NCBI GenBank assembly: GCA_030151135.1
Contig: JASLEQ010000658.1
Location: 1 to 14,880, forward strand
Length of the DNA stretch: 14,880 bases
Source of the DNA: Candidatus Sulfotelmatobacter sp.
Lineage (GTDB): Bacteria > Acidobacteriota > Terriglobia > Terriglobales > SbA1
Direction of reading: 5' to 3'
Made by a program: the position numbers and the translations under genes. Shown piece by piece: positions 1 through 7,538 of the stretch. Position 1 is the first letter of the stretch, and every line of letters begins with the position of its first letter. The notes beneath the pieces are model-generated. The model did not search any database. It was given only the letters and a program-made list of their open reading frames with translations, and had not been told where the DNA came from.

Positions 1-1246
1 GAGCATCGCCCTTGACCTGTAGCGCCGCGTTGATGCCCGCCATCAGTCCCTGGCAAGCCGCTTCTTCATATCCCGAGGGGCCGTTGATTTGCCCCGCCAA
101 GAAAAGTCCGGCGATTTTTTTAATTTCAAGCGCGCGGCTCAGCTCGGTGGGATCGATGGAATCATATTCAATGGCATATCCCGGGCGCATCATCTCCGCC
201 GACTCAAGCCCGGGGATCGACTTCAGGATCGCCAGTTGCACGTCAATCGGCAGCGACGTGCTCATGCCGTTAACGTAAATTTCATGCGTGTTGAGGCCCT
301 CGGGCTCCAGAAAAAGCTGGTGCGTCAACTTGTCAGGAAACTTGACGATCTTGTCTTCGATCGATGGGCAATAGCGCGGCCCGGTCGATTGAATCTGGCC
401 GCTGTACATCGGTGATCGGTGCACATTCTCCCGGATAACGCGGTGCGTCTCTTCGGTCGTGAACGCGATGTAGCATGGTACCTGCGAATCATGATGTGCG
501 ACGCGCCGCGTTCGAAAGCTGAATGGAGTCGGGTCCACATCGCCCGGCTGGCGCTCGAACCGGGACCAGTCGATAGTGCGGCCATCGAGTCGCGGAGGCG
601 TTCCGGTCTTGAGTCGGCACCCGCGCAGCCCTAACTTCTTGAGCGCTTCGCCCAGAAGAACGGCGGCAGGTTCTCCGGATCGGCCAGCTGGATATTGCTG
701 TTCGCCGCAATGAATCAATCCATTGAGAAATGTACCGGTCGTGATGATGACAGCTTGCGCCCCGACCGTGCGGCCGTCGCGGAGCTTTATACCTAGTACC
801 GTGTTGCGAGTGGCCAGGGGGAACTCGTCGGTCGAGACTCTCGACTCGGGACTCGCGACGATTAAATCCGCAACTTCCGCCTGCTTGATCTTGAGATTCG
901 GCTGCGACTCGAGCACCTCGCGCATCTTCAGCCGGTAAGCCTGCTTGTCGCATTGCGCTCTTGGAGACCACACCGCGGGCCCGCGTGAAGTATTCAACAG
1001 CCGGAACTGGATTCCGACCGCGTCGGTGATCTCGCCCATGATGCCGCCGAGGGCATCAACCTCGCGAACCAGGTGACCCTTGGCAATTCCGCCAACTGCA
1101 GGATTGCACGACATCTGCGCGATCAGATCCACATTCAGCGTGAACAGGGCTGTCTTCAAGCCCATCCGTGCAGAGGCCATCGCCGCCTCGCACCCGGCAT
1201 GTCCGGCGCCGACCACGACCACATCGAATTGTTCCGTGAAAAGCAT
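1..1246 (-). CDS. mnmG: tRNA uridine-5-carboxymethylaminomethyl synthesis enzyme MnmG (GidA), N-terminal 415 residues
   Basis: FAD-dependent partner of MnmE that makes the (carboxymethyl)aminomethyl group on wobble U34 of certain tRNAs in the cytoplasm. One uninterrupted minus-strand frame runs from the ATG at 1246-1244 off the left edge, giving 415 complete codons; the family is about 620-630 residues, so the C-terminal third lies outside. Seen: FAD-binding GAGHAG at residues 13-18; the cysteine of MSCNPAVGG at 47; signature [12 protein letters not shown] at 288-299 with the second cysteine at 293; and the second signature [17 protein letters not shown] at 384-400. E. coli numbering from memory (C47, C277) implies about 16 extra residues between the cysteines. 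They fall at residues 131-148, where the DNA is palindromic (see repeat entry). No strong Shine-Dalgarno precedes the ATG. It is divergent from the CADD-like gene. Identity is very secure. Confidence 0.97.
   Translation of the reverse strand, partial: MLFTEQFDVVVVGAGHAGCEAAMASARMGLKTALFTLNVDLIAQMSCNPAVGGIAKGHLVREVDALGGIMGEITDAVGIQFRLLNTSRGPAVWSPRAQCDKQAYRLKMREVLESQPNLKIKQAEVADLIVASPESRVSTDEFPLATRNTVLGIKLRDGRTVGAQAVIITTGTFLNGLIHCGEQQYPAGRSGEPAAVLLGEALKKLGLRGCRLKTGTPPRLDGRTIDWSRFERQPGDVDPTPFSFRTRRVAHHDSQVPCYIAFTTEETHRVIRENVHRSPMYSGQIQSTGPRYCPSIEDKIVKFPDKLTHQLFLEPEGLNTHEIYVNGMSTSLPIDVQLAILKSIPGLESAEMMRPGYAIEYDSIDPTELSRALEIKKIAGLFLAGQINGPSGYEEAACQGLMAGINAALQVKGDA
803..859. repeat. Palindromic element embedded in frame in mnmG
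   Basis: About 57 bases flanked by inverted arms GTTGCGAGT (803-811) and ACTCGCGAC (851-859), which pair at 8 of 9 positions plus one G-T. Inside is a perfect 7-1-7 palindrome, GTCGAGA-C-TCTCGAC (831-845). It encodes roughly residues 130-148 of MnmG, the place where the protein is longer than its E. coli relative. The repeat nature is seen; that it arrived as an insertion is inferred. Confidence 0.5.
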
Positions 1247-1284
1247 CAGGCAAATTCAACGTCAAAAAACACGGCCAAGGGAGC

Positions 1285-1300
1285 GCTCAAAACTTTGAGC
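1285..1300. promoter_or_regulatory. 7-2-7 palindrome upstream of mnmG
   Basis: GCTCAAA-AC-TTTGAGC is a perfect inverted repeat, its nearer edge 38 bases upstream of the mnmG start, in the gap shared with the divergent CADD-like gene. It could be a dimeric repressor site or a hairpin in the mnmG leader. No regulator can be named. Confidence 0.35.
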
Positions 1301-1386
1301 ATTCAAGCGGAAATCCCCACGAGCGATCTACCCCAGATGGAACGTTTGCGTACTTCTCCTTTCATTCTAACAACTTGCTCTCGTGG

Positions 1387-1400
1387 GTGATCTGGATCAC
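1387..1400. promoter_or_regulatory. Crp/Fnr-like operator candidate
   Basis: GTGATC-TG-GATCAC is a perfect 6-2-6 inverted repeat. Read as GTGAT-N4-ATCAC it resembles the Fnr/Dnr half-site layout TTGAT-N4-ATCAA. It abuts the -35 box at 1401. With a start point near 1436 its centre (1393.5) lies at about -42, the classical class II activator position of Crp/Fnr proteins. The palindrome and spacing are seen; the regulator family is inferred. Confidence 0.4.
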
Positions 1401-1429
1401 TTGCCGACCGTGCCTCTCGCTCGTATATT
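1401..1429 (+). promoter_or_regulatory. Sigma70-type promoter of the CADD-like gene
   Basis: -35 TTGCCG (1401-1406), a 17-base spacer and -10 TATATT (1424-1429). Matches to consensus are 4 of 6 and 5 of 6. The predicted start point is near 1436, giving a leader of about 27 bases that contains GAGGAG (1454-1459). Confidence 0.6.
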
Positions 1430-1462
1430 GGGCGTGCAGGCTGCAAGCCTTCCGAGGAGCGT

Positions 1463-2164
1463 ATGACCACCGCCGAATTCTTCAAGGAACTGGACACTCG
1501 CATCGCGAAATATGACCTGCTCTGCCATCCGTTTTACAAAGCCTGGTCGGCTGGACGCCTGACCCGCGACGATCTGCGTGAGTATGCGCAGGATTATTAC
1601 CATCATGTGGAAGCTTTTCCGTCTTATCTTGCGGCTCTCGGAGTGCGTTTGCAGGACGGAGAACTCCGCCGCGCGGTGCTGGCCAATATGTGCGACGAAA
1701 AGGGCGCCGAAAGCAAGACACCGACCGCGATCCCGCATTCCGATCTTTGGCTCGACTTCGCCGAGGGCATGGGATCGACGCGCAACCTTGAGTGGCACCA
1801 CCCCGTCCCCGAGATTCGTAAGTTGATTCGCTATTTCCAGAGTGTTGCCGGCGAAGGCTCGCCGGAAGAGGCCCTCGCCGCGTTCTACGCCTACGAATCG
1901 CAGGTGCCGCGCGTTGCCGGCGAAAAGGAACGCGGCCTGCGCGATCTGTACAGTGCAGACGACAAGACCTGCGGCTATTTCACCCTTCACGCGACGGCCG
2001 ACGTGTATCACTCACAGGTGTGGCGCAAGCAGCTCGAAAAGAGAATCGAAGCGCATCCGGAAACCGCAGAAGCTGCTCTTGACGCCGCCGAGAATGCGGC
2101 CCGCATGCTGTGGACCGCGCTCGATGGCATCGATGCGCGGCGGCATGCCACGGCGATCGCCTAG
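1463..2164 (+). CDS. CADD-family heme-oxygenase-like diiron protein (probable p-aminobenzoate synthase for folate)
   Basis: A 233-residue protein of the TenA/PqqC/CADD fold. Chlamydial CADD makes p-aminobenzoate for folate by an O2-dependent, self-consuming reaction using its own tyrosine (Tyr27) and a lysine (Lys152), from memory. Here the matching positions look conserved: HPFYKAW puts Tyr at 25 and GEKERGL puts Lys at 155. Metal ligands visible are Glu145 in AYESQVP and the H-x3-D-x2-H motif at His176, Asp180, His183, as in CADD. The first Glu/His pair is probably Glu79 (or Glu83) and His92 within DEKGAESKTPTAIPHSDLW, with a loop about six residues longer than in CADD. The ATG at 1463 follows GAGGAG with only 3 bases between. 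It heads the group reaching the phosphodiesterase gene. A PqqC role is unlikely, because no pqq genes are near. The family is secure; the folate function is inferred. Confidence 0.85.
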   Translation: MTTAEFFKELDTRIAKYDLLCHPFYKAWSAGRLTRDDLREYAQDYYHHVEAFPSYLAALGVRLQDGELRRAVLANMCDEKGAESKTPTAIPHSDLWLDFAEGMGSTRNLEWHHPVPEIRKLIRYFQSVAGEGSPEEALAAFYAYESQVPRVAGEKERGLRDLYSADDKTCGYFTLHATADVYHSQVWRKQLEKRIEAHPETAEAALDAAENAARMLWTALDGIDARRHATAIA

Positions 2165-2188
2165 TGTTGCTGTGATTCAAAATCAGGG

Positions 2189-2222
2189 GCCAATGATTCG
2201 CTAGAATCATTGGCTCGTTGTT
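2189..2222 (+). terminator. Strong hairpin, probable intrinsic terminator or attenuator
   Basis: A perfect 11-base-pair stem, GCCAATGATTC (2189-2199) and GAATCATTGGC (2204-2214), with loop GCTA, starts 24 bases after the CADD-like stop codon. Only a broken T-rich stretch (TCGTTGTTCC) follows, so termination may be partial. That would lower expression of the three downstream genes relative to the first. Confidence 0.55.
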
Positions 2223-2238
2223 CCTCTGAGGCGTTTTC

Positions 2239-2634
2239 TTGGCGAAAGAAATACCTATTGGCGCGCGCGGCGAAGCATCTGAGACTGTTGAGTTCAAGCA
2301 CACTCTGACCGCTCACCACCCGCAACTGCCTCCTGTCTATTCCACTCCTGACATGATCCGGTTGATGGAAACCGCCGCTTTTCACGCGCTCCAGCCCTAC
2401 TGTGAAAACGACGAAATCACCGTGGGCACGTCGATTAACGTTCAGCATCGCGCCGCCAGCGGGATTGGCGCACTCATCAAGGCGGAGGCCATTCTGGAAT
2501 CCTTTGATGGCCGGTTTTACACGGTGCGCGTCACCGCTCGTGATGACGCGCAGGAAATTGGTCGAGGAACGGTCGGCCGCGCCGTCGTCAGCATCGGGAA
2601 ATTCCTCGACAAGATGAAGAATGGGAGCAAGTGA
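2239..2634 (+). CDS. FlK-type hotdog thioesterase (fluoroacetyl-CoA thioesterase-like family)
   Basis: A 131-residue single hotdog domain that probably hydrolyses a small acyl-CoA in the cytoplasm. The Streptomyces FlK triad is Thr42, Glu50, His76 (from memory). Here Thr36, Glu44 and His70 occur in STPDMIRLMETAA and SINVQHRAA with identical spacings of 8 and 26. The central IxxQHRA and the GRGTVGRAVV strand fit the COG5496-type group. Real fluoroacetate detoxification is not implied; most relatives act on unknown acyl-CoAs. The start is TTG at 2239: GAGG (2228-2231) lies 7 bases upstream, and no ATG precedes the conserved N-terminal strand. It overlaps the next gene by sharing its start region, so the two are probably translationally coupled. 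Confidence 0.85.
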   Translation: MAKEIPIGARGEASETVEFKHTLTAHHPQLPPVYSTPDMIRLMETAAFHALQPYCENDEITVGTSINVQHRAASGIGALIKAEAILESFDGRFYTVRVTARDDAQEIGRGTVGRAVVSIGKFLDKMKNGSK

Positions 2635-2635
2635 A

Positions 2636-3502
2636 GTGGCAATGCCGGATCCTGAGCAGGTCAAAAAAGCCGAAGCTTTCCGCCGCATGCATTCCGGTCC
2701 TGAGGCGCTGGTTCTAGTGAACGCCTGGGATGCGGCCAGCGCTCGCATCATCGAAGAGTGTGGTTTTCCGGCAGTCGCGACGAGCAGCGCGGGCATCGCC
2801 TTTAGCCATGGATTCCCCGATGGCGAAAAGATCCATCCGGACCAGATGATGAAGGCTGTGGCCGAGATATCGGCCGCGGTGCGTGTGCCTGTGACAGCCG
2901 ATTCCGAAGCCGGTTACGGCCATACCGCAGAGAGCGCCGCCCACACTGCGCGGCTGGTTCTTTCCGCCGGTGCAGTCGGAATGAATTTCGAAGACGCAAC
3001 AGGGAATGCCCGTGCGCCCCTCGCCGACCTCCGTTTGCAGGTGGAGAGAATTCACGCGATCCGGGAGGTGGCCGATCAGGCGGGCATCCCGCTTGTCCTG
3101 AATGCTCGTTCCGACGTTTATCTTCTGCAAGTCGGAGAGCCCAGTACCCGCTATGACGAGACGGTCAGAAGGCTTGTCGCCTACCGCGATGCGGGAGCGG
3201 ACTGCGTTTTTGCCCCCGGCATTCGCGACTTGGAGATCATTGGCCGCCTTGTGAAAGATGTTTCATGTCCATTGAACATTCTGGCAGTGCCGGGCTCTCC
3301 GTCAATCTCGGAGTTGACCAGACAGGGCGTCAAGCGAGTCAGTTTGGGATCGGGGCCGATGCGAGCGGCGATTGGACATCTCCGGAAGTTAGCCGAGGAA
3401 GTAAAGAGTCACGGCACATACGCGCTGATGGACGGCGCGCCTTCCCACGCCGAGATGAATCATTTGATGAACAGAAACCAGAAGCCCACGTCTGAGAACT
3501 GA
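2636..3502 (+). CDS. Isocitrate lyase / phosphoenolpyruvate mutase superfamily enzyme
   Basis: About 288 residues forming a TIM barrel of the ICL/PEPM superfamily, which cleaves or forms C-C or P-C bonds in 2-oxo acid substrates using Mg2+. Motifs numbered from this start: NAWDAASARI (29-38), ADSEAGYG (88-95, Mg2+-binding acidic residues), NFEDATG (117-123) and NARSDVYL (156-163). The KKCGH loop of true isocitrate and 2-methylisocitrate lyases is absent, placing it in the broader COG2513-like group. Substrate cannot be read from sequence; candidates include 2-methylisocitrate-like acids, oxaloacetate, or phosphonopyruvate-type chemistry. The start is uncertain: ATG 2621 and ATG 2642 are also in frame. 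GTG 2636 is preferred because GGGAG (2623-2627) sits 8 bases upstream. The stop TGA at 3500-3502 touches the next gene. Confidence 0.87.
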   Translation: MAMPDPEQVKKAEAFRRMHSGPEALVLVNAWDAASARIIEECGFPAVATSSAGIAFSHGFPDGEKIHPDQMMKAVAEISAAVRVPVTADSEAGYGHTAESAAHTARLVLSAGAVGMNFEDATGNARAPLADLRLQVERIHAIREVADQAGIPLVLNARSDVYLLQVGEPSTRYDETVRRLVAYRDAGADCVFAPGIRDLEIIGRLVKDVSCPLNILAVPGSPSISELTRQGVKRVSLGSGPMRAAIGHLRKLAEEVKSHGTYALMDGAPSHAEMNHLMNRNQKPTSEN

Positions 3503-3510
3503 GAGCTCCC

Positions 3511-3969
3511 ATCCTCATCGGCGTCATCTCCGACACTCACGGACTGCTTCGGCCGGAAGCACTGGACGCTCTCCGCGGCTCCGACCACATTATTCACGCC
3601 GGAGATGTCGGCGATCCCGCAATTCTGGAGCACCTGAAAGCTGTGGCGCCACTGACTGCCATCCGTGGCAACATCGATAAGGCGGCCTGGAGCAAGAACT
3701 TGCCCGAGACGGAACTTGTCGAATTCAGCGGCGTTTCCGTCTACGTCGTGCACGATCTCGGGAAGTTGGATCTCAAGCCCGAAGCCGCGGGAATCCATGT
3801 GGTCATTTCCGGTCATAGCCACGTTCCCAAGCAGGAGATTCGCAACGGCGTGCTGTACTTCAATCCCGGCAGCGCCGGACCGCGTCGATTCAAACTTCCC
3901 ATCTGCGCAGGAAAGTTGACCATCGACGGCTCAAACATTCGGGGCGAGATCATCAAGATCGCCGATTAG
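3511..3969 (+). CDS. YfcE/MJ0936-type metallophosphoesterase with a non-canonical start
   Basis: About 152 residues of calcineurin-like phosphodiesterase, probably a dimetal (Mn/Ni) cytoplasmic enzyme. Numbered from ATC 3511: D8 and H10 in VISDTHG, D32 in HAGDVGD, N54 in RGNID, H81 in VVHD, and H102/H104 in SGHSH match the seven-ligand set of the family. The frame is open only from the TGA at 3493-3495. Between there and the SDTH motif there is no ATG, GTG or TTG: the choices are CTG 3499, overlapping the upstream stop as CTGA, or ATC 3511 or 3517. ATC 3511 gives the family-typical opening x-L-I-G-V-I-S-D-T-H-G and has GAGAG (3501-3505) 5 bases upstream. The first ATG, 3643, would delete three metal-ligand motifs. 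Likely causes are an AUC or CUG start, coupling to the ICL-like gene, or a base error. Confidence 0.85.
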   Translation: MLIGVISDTHGLLRPEALDALRGSDHIIHAGDVGDPAILEHLKAVAPLTAIRGNIDKAAWSKNLPETELVEFSGVSVYVVHDLGKLDLKPEAAGIHVVISGHSHVPKQEIRNGVLYFNPGSAGPRRFKLPICAGKLTIDGSNIRGEIIKIAD

Positions 3970-5271
<1,302 letters not shown>

Positions 5272-5306
5272 GCTCAATGGGAAGACCTCCCCGGATTCAA
5301 GCCTGA

Positions 5307-5322
5307 GGCCGTGAAAACGGCC
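5307..5322 (+). other. GAAA-tetraloop hairpin after tgt
   Basis: GGCCGT (5307-5312), GAAA, ACGGCC (5317-5322): a perfect 6-base-pair stem closed by a GNRA-type loop, 35 bases past the tgt stop. No T-run follows, so it is more likely an RNA stability or processing element than a full terminator. The remainder of the tgt-yajC gap (5272-5404) shows only a small GCGC-TGTA-GCGC hairpin at 5362-5373. Confidence 0.35.
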
Positions 5323-5404
5323 CAAGTCGATCCAAACCCCGCGGTGACATAATAAAAACGGGCGCTGTAGCGCGGGCAGTCGGTCGTGCACGAGTGTCGT
5401 TGAT

Positions 5405-5716
5405 ATGCCGTTATCTTTCATCCTACAAGCCGCTGGCGGGGGAGCACTGGGTGGCATGGTGCTGTTTCTGCCGCTCGTTCTCCTGATCTTCTACATGTTC
5501 TATTCCCAGCAGCGCCGCCAGAAAAAATGGCAGGGCATGCTGGATCGACTGAAAGCCGGAGACAAAGTCACCACCAGCGGTGGCCTCCGGGGCACCATCA
5601 TGTCGCTGAAGGACGATTCCATTCACCTCCGCGTCCCTCCAAATAACCTGGTCGTGGAAGTGACCAAGGCTTCAGTGACGCAGGTGAGCACGATCGAAGA
5701 CGAACCGAAAAAATAG
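5405..5716 (+). CDS. yajC: Sec translocon accessory protein YajC
   Basis: A 103-residue single-span inner-membrane protein that associates with SecD-SecF and the SecYEG channel. Sequence: a short N-terminus, one transmembrane segment at about residues 17-33 (MVLFLPLVLLIFYMFY), a basic QQRRQKKW junction, then a small cytoplasmic domain with LKAGDKVTTSGGLRGTI and a conserved ending. Length and layout are typical. No clear Shine-Dalgarno precedes ATG 5405. An inverted repeat begins directly after the stop codon and separates it from secD. Confidence 0.95.
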   Translation: MPLSFILQAAGGGALGGMVLFLPLVLLIFYMFYSQQRRQKKWQGMLDRLKAGDKVTTSGGLRGTIMSLKDDSIHLRVPPNNLVVEVTKASVTQVSTIEDEPKK

Positions 5717-5780
5717 TTTCAAGTTTCGGGTTTCAAGTGGCAAAGCGGCGAACTCGAAACTAGAAACCCGAAACTCGAAA
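5717..5780. repeat. Inverted repeat between yajC and secD (GAAACCCGAAACT family)
   Basis: Two 21-base arms, 5717-5737 and 5760-5780, pair at 19 of 21 positions (one mismatch is a G-T wobble) around a 22-base loop. The left arm starts at the base after the yajC stop and the right arm ends 12 bases before the secD ATG. Each arm is an iteration of a roughly 10-base GAAACYCGAA unit. Two 13-mers are shared with the insert in tgt. As RNA it would form a long hairpin covering the gap. Confidence 0.8.
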
Positions 5781-5792
5781 CTGGGTTTTCTT

Positions 5793-7418
5793 ATGAATAA
5801 GAACCTTCTCTGGAAAGTCGTATTCATCGTCGGCACGATGCTGTTTTTCCTTTACGGCATCTTCGGCATTCCTAAGAGCTTGAGCCCTGACGGGCTGGCT
5901 GCCGCTATTCTGGATCACATTCACCTGGGCCTCGATCTCAAGGGTGGAACGCACCTCATCCTGCAGGTGCACGTGAATGACGCCGTCAATGTTGACGCCC
6001 AGAATGCCATCGAAGTGCTGAAAGACCAGTTCCGCAGTCACAAGATTGAGTACACCGACATCACCCAGCCCGATCCCCAGAACAATCCCGACCGCATTGT
6101 CCTGAAGGGCGTTCCGCCGGCTGCCCGCAGCGACCTGCGCAGCATCGTTCAAGACCGCTTGCCTGAATATGACGTCACTGGCGGCGCCGATAACTCGTGG
6201 CTTCTCTCGATGAAGCCATCGAATCTGACGGAACTCAAGAACCGTGCCGTCACGCAGGCCATTGAGACCATTCGCAATCGTATTGACGCTCTTGGCGTAA
6301 GCGAACCTACGATCCAGGAACACGGGCTTGGTCAGTACCAGATCCTGGTCCAGTTGCCGGGCGTGGACGACATGACGCGCGTGCAAGAGATCATGCAGAA
6401 CACCGCGATGCTTGAGATCAAGCAGGTCATCAGCGGACCTTATCCCAGTCAGGCGGCTGCGCTCCAGGCCAACAATGGCGTGATCCCGGCAGACCAGATG
6501 CTCCTCCCGGGAAATACAGTCGGCGGGGCAGCCGGGGGAGAGCAGTGGTTCCTGGTATCGCGCGTATCGGCCATCAGCGGCAAAGACCTTCGCCACGCCG
6601 ATCCCAGCAGCGATCAGAACGGCCAGCCCGACGTCAACTTCCAGTTGACCAGCGAGGGCGGCCAGCGTTTCTATAGCTTCACCTCGTCACACGTGAAAGA
6701 CAGCCTGGGCGTCGTTCTCGATGGCAAAGTTCGCGAGGTTGCGACCATTGACGAGCCCATCCGCGATCAGGTTCAGATCCGCGGCCACATGGATTTGCAG
6801 GCCGCAAAAGACCTGTCGATGATCCTGAATTCGGGCGCGCTGCCGGCCAGCATCTCGTACCTCAATGAAGAGGTCGTCGGTGCCTCGCTGGGCGCAGACT
6901 CCATCCGCGCCGGGGTTCGCGCGGCGGTCATCGGCATGGTCGCTGTGCTGATTTTCATGCTGATCTATTACCGCGGCGCTGGCGTCAACGCCGACGTGGC
7001 CCTGATTTTCAACCTGATCATCCTCCTCGGCTTTTTGGGATGGTCGACCATAGCGGGCGTGAACGTGGCGCTTACTTTGCCGGGAATCGCGGGAGTGATC
7101 CTGACCGTTGGCATGGGCGTGGACTCCAACGTCCTGATTTTCGAGCGTATTCGTGAGGAATTGAGCAACGGCAAAACGCCGCCATCAGCGGTAGATCAGG
7201 GATTCAGCCACGCCTGGATCACCATTGTCGATACCCACGTCACGACCATCGTCTCGGCCGCGATTTTGTTCATCTTCGGTACCGGACCGGTGAAGGGCTT
7301 CGCAACCACTCTGACCTTTGGTTTGCTCGCCAACCTGTTCACCGCGGTCTTCGTTTCACGCGTCATTTTTGATTGGGTCCTGAGCCGCAAGCAGCGCGGA
7401 GATGCGCTGAGCATTTAG
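5793..7418 (+). CDS. secD: Protein translocase subunit SecD
   Basis: A 541-residue inner-membrane RND-type protein that, with SecF, uses the proton gradient to pull secreted proteins out of SecYEG on the periplasmic side. Visible: TM1 at about residues 7-23; the DLKGGTHL motif (48-55) and periplasmic P1 head; NRIDALGVSEPTIQEHG (162-178); then the membrane half from residue 374 with VGASLGADSIRAG (362-374), the TM4 proton-relay aspartate D444 in VGMGVDSNVLIFERIREEL, and GFATTLTFG (502-510). Length is shorter than E. coli SecD (615), as is common outside gammaproteobacteria. ATG 5793 has only a weak CTGGG upstream, and the preceding hairpin may limit ribosome access or help keep expression in step with YajC. 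Confidence 0.97.
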   Translation: MNKNLLWKVVFIVGTMLFFLYGIFGIPKSLSPDGLAAAILDHIHLGLDLKGGTHLILQVHVNDAVNVDAQNAIEVLKDQFRSHKIEYTDITQPDPQNNPDRIVLKGVPPAARSDLRSIVQDRLPEYDVTGGADNSWLLSMKPSNLTELKNRAVTQAIETIRNRIDALGVSEPTIQEHGLGQYQILVQLPGVDDMTRVQEIMQNTAMLEIKQVISGPYPSQAAALQANNGVIPADQMLLPGNTVGGAAGGEQWFLVSRVSAISGKDLRHADPSSDQNGQPDVNFQLTSEGGQRFYSFTSSHVKDSLGVVLDGKVREVATIDEPIRDQVQIRGHMDLQAAKDLSMILNSGALPASISYLNEEVVGASLGADSIRAGVRAAVIGMVAVLIFMLIYYRGAGVNADVALIFNLIILLGFLGWSTIAGVNVALTLPGIAGVILTVGMGVDSNVLIFERIREELSNGKTPPSAVDQGFSHAWITIVDTHVTTIVSAAILFIFGTGPVKGFATTLTFGLLANLFTAVFVSRVIFDWVLSRKQRGDALSI

Positions 7419-7445
7419 GAAATTGACTCATTGAGTGACCGGGCC

Positions 7446-7491
7446 ATTGAGCGATTGAAAGAGCGGAAAGCGTTGGTTTCAATCGCTCAAT
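7446..7491. repeat. Perfect 15-bp inverted repeat between secD and secF (ATTGAGCGATTGA family)
   Basis: ATTGAGCGATTGAAA (7446-7460) and TTTCAATCGCTCAAT (7477-7491) are exact reverse complements around a 16-base loop. Degenerate copies continue outward: CATTGAGTGAC from 7429 on the left and CAGTCGCTCAATC (from 7503) on the right, so the gap is a nest of alternating ATTGAG/CGATTG units. It differs in sequence from the yajC-secD repeat but has the same architecture. Confidence 0.85.
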
Positions 7492-7538
7492 CAGGCAATC
7501 GCACAGTCGCTCAATCTTGAGATAAGGGGCTAGAACCG

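Noticed and set aside
489..971. 160-residue minus-strand frame inside the mnmG region, as if mnmG were broken
   Set aside because: It is an alternative frame. The true mnmG frame is open without interruption from 1246 to the left edge and carries both MnmG signatures.
3643..3969. Short phosphodiesterase start at ATG 3643
   Set aside because: It would remove the SDTHG, AGDVGD and GNID-proximal motifs needed for metal binding; the coding similarity clearly extends upstream to about 3511.
5760..6596. 278-residue antisense frame opposite secD
   Set aside because: A shadow of SecD codon usage on the other strand, without any domain.
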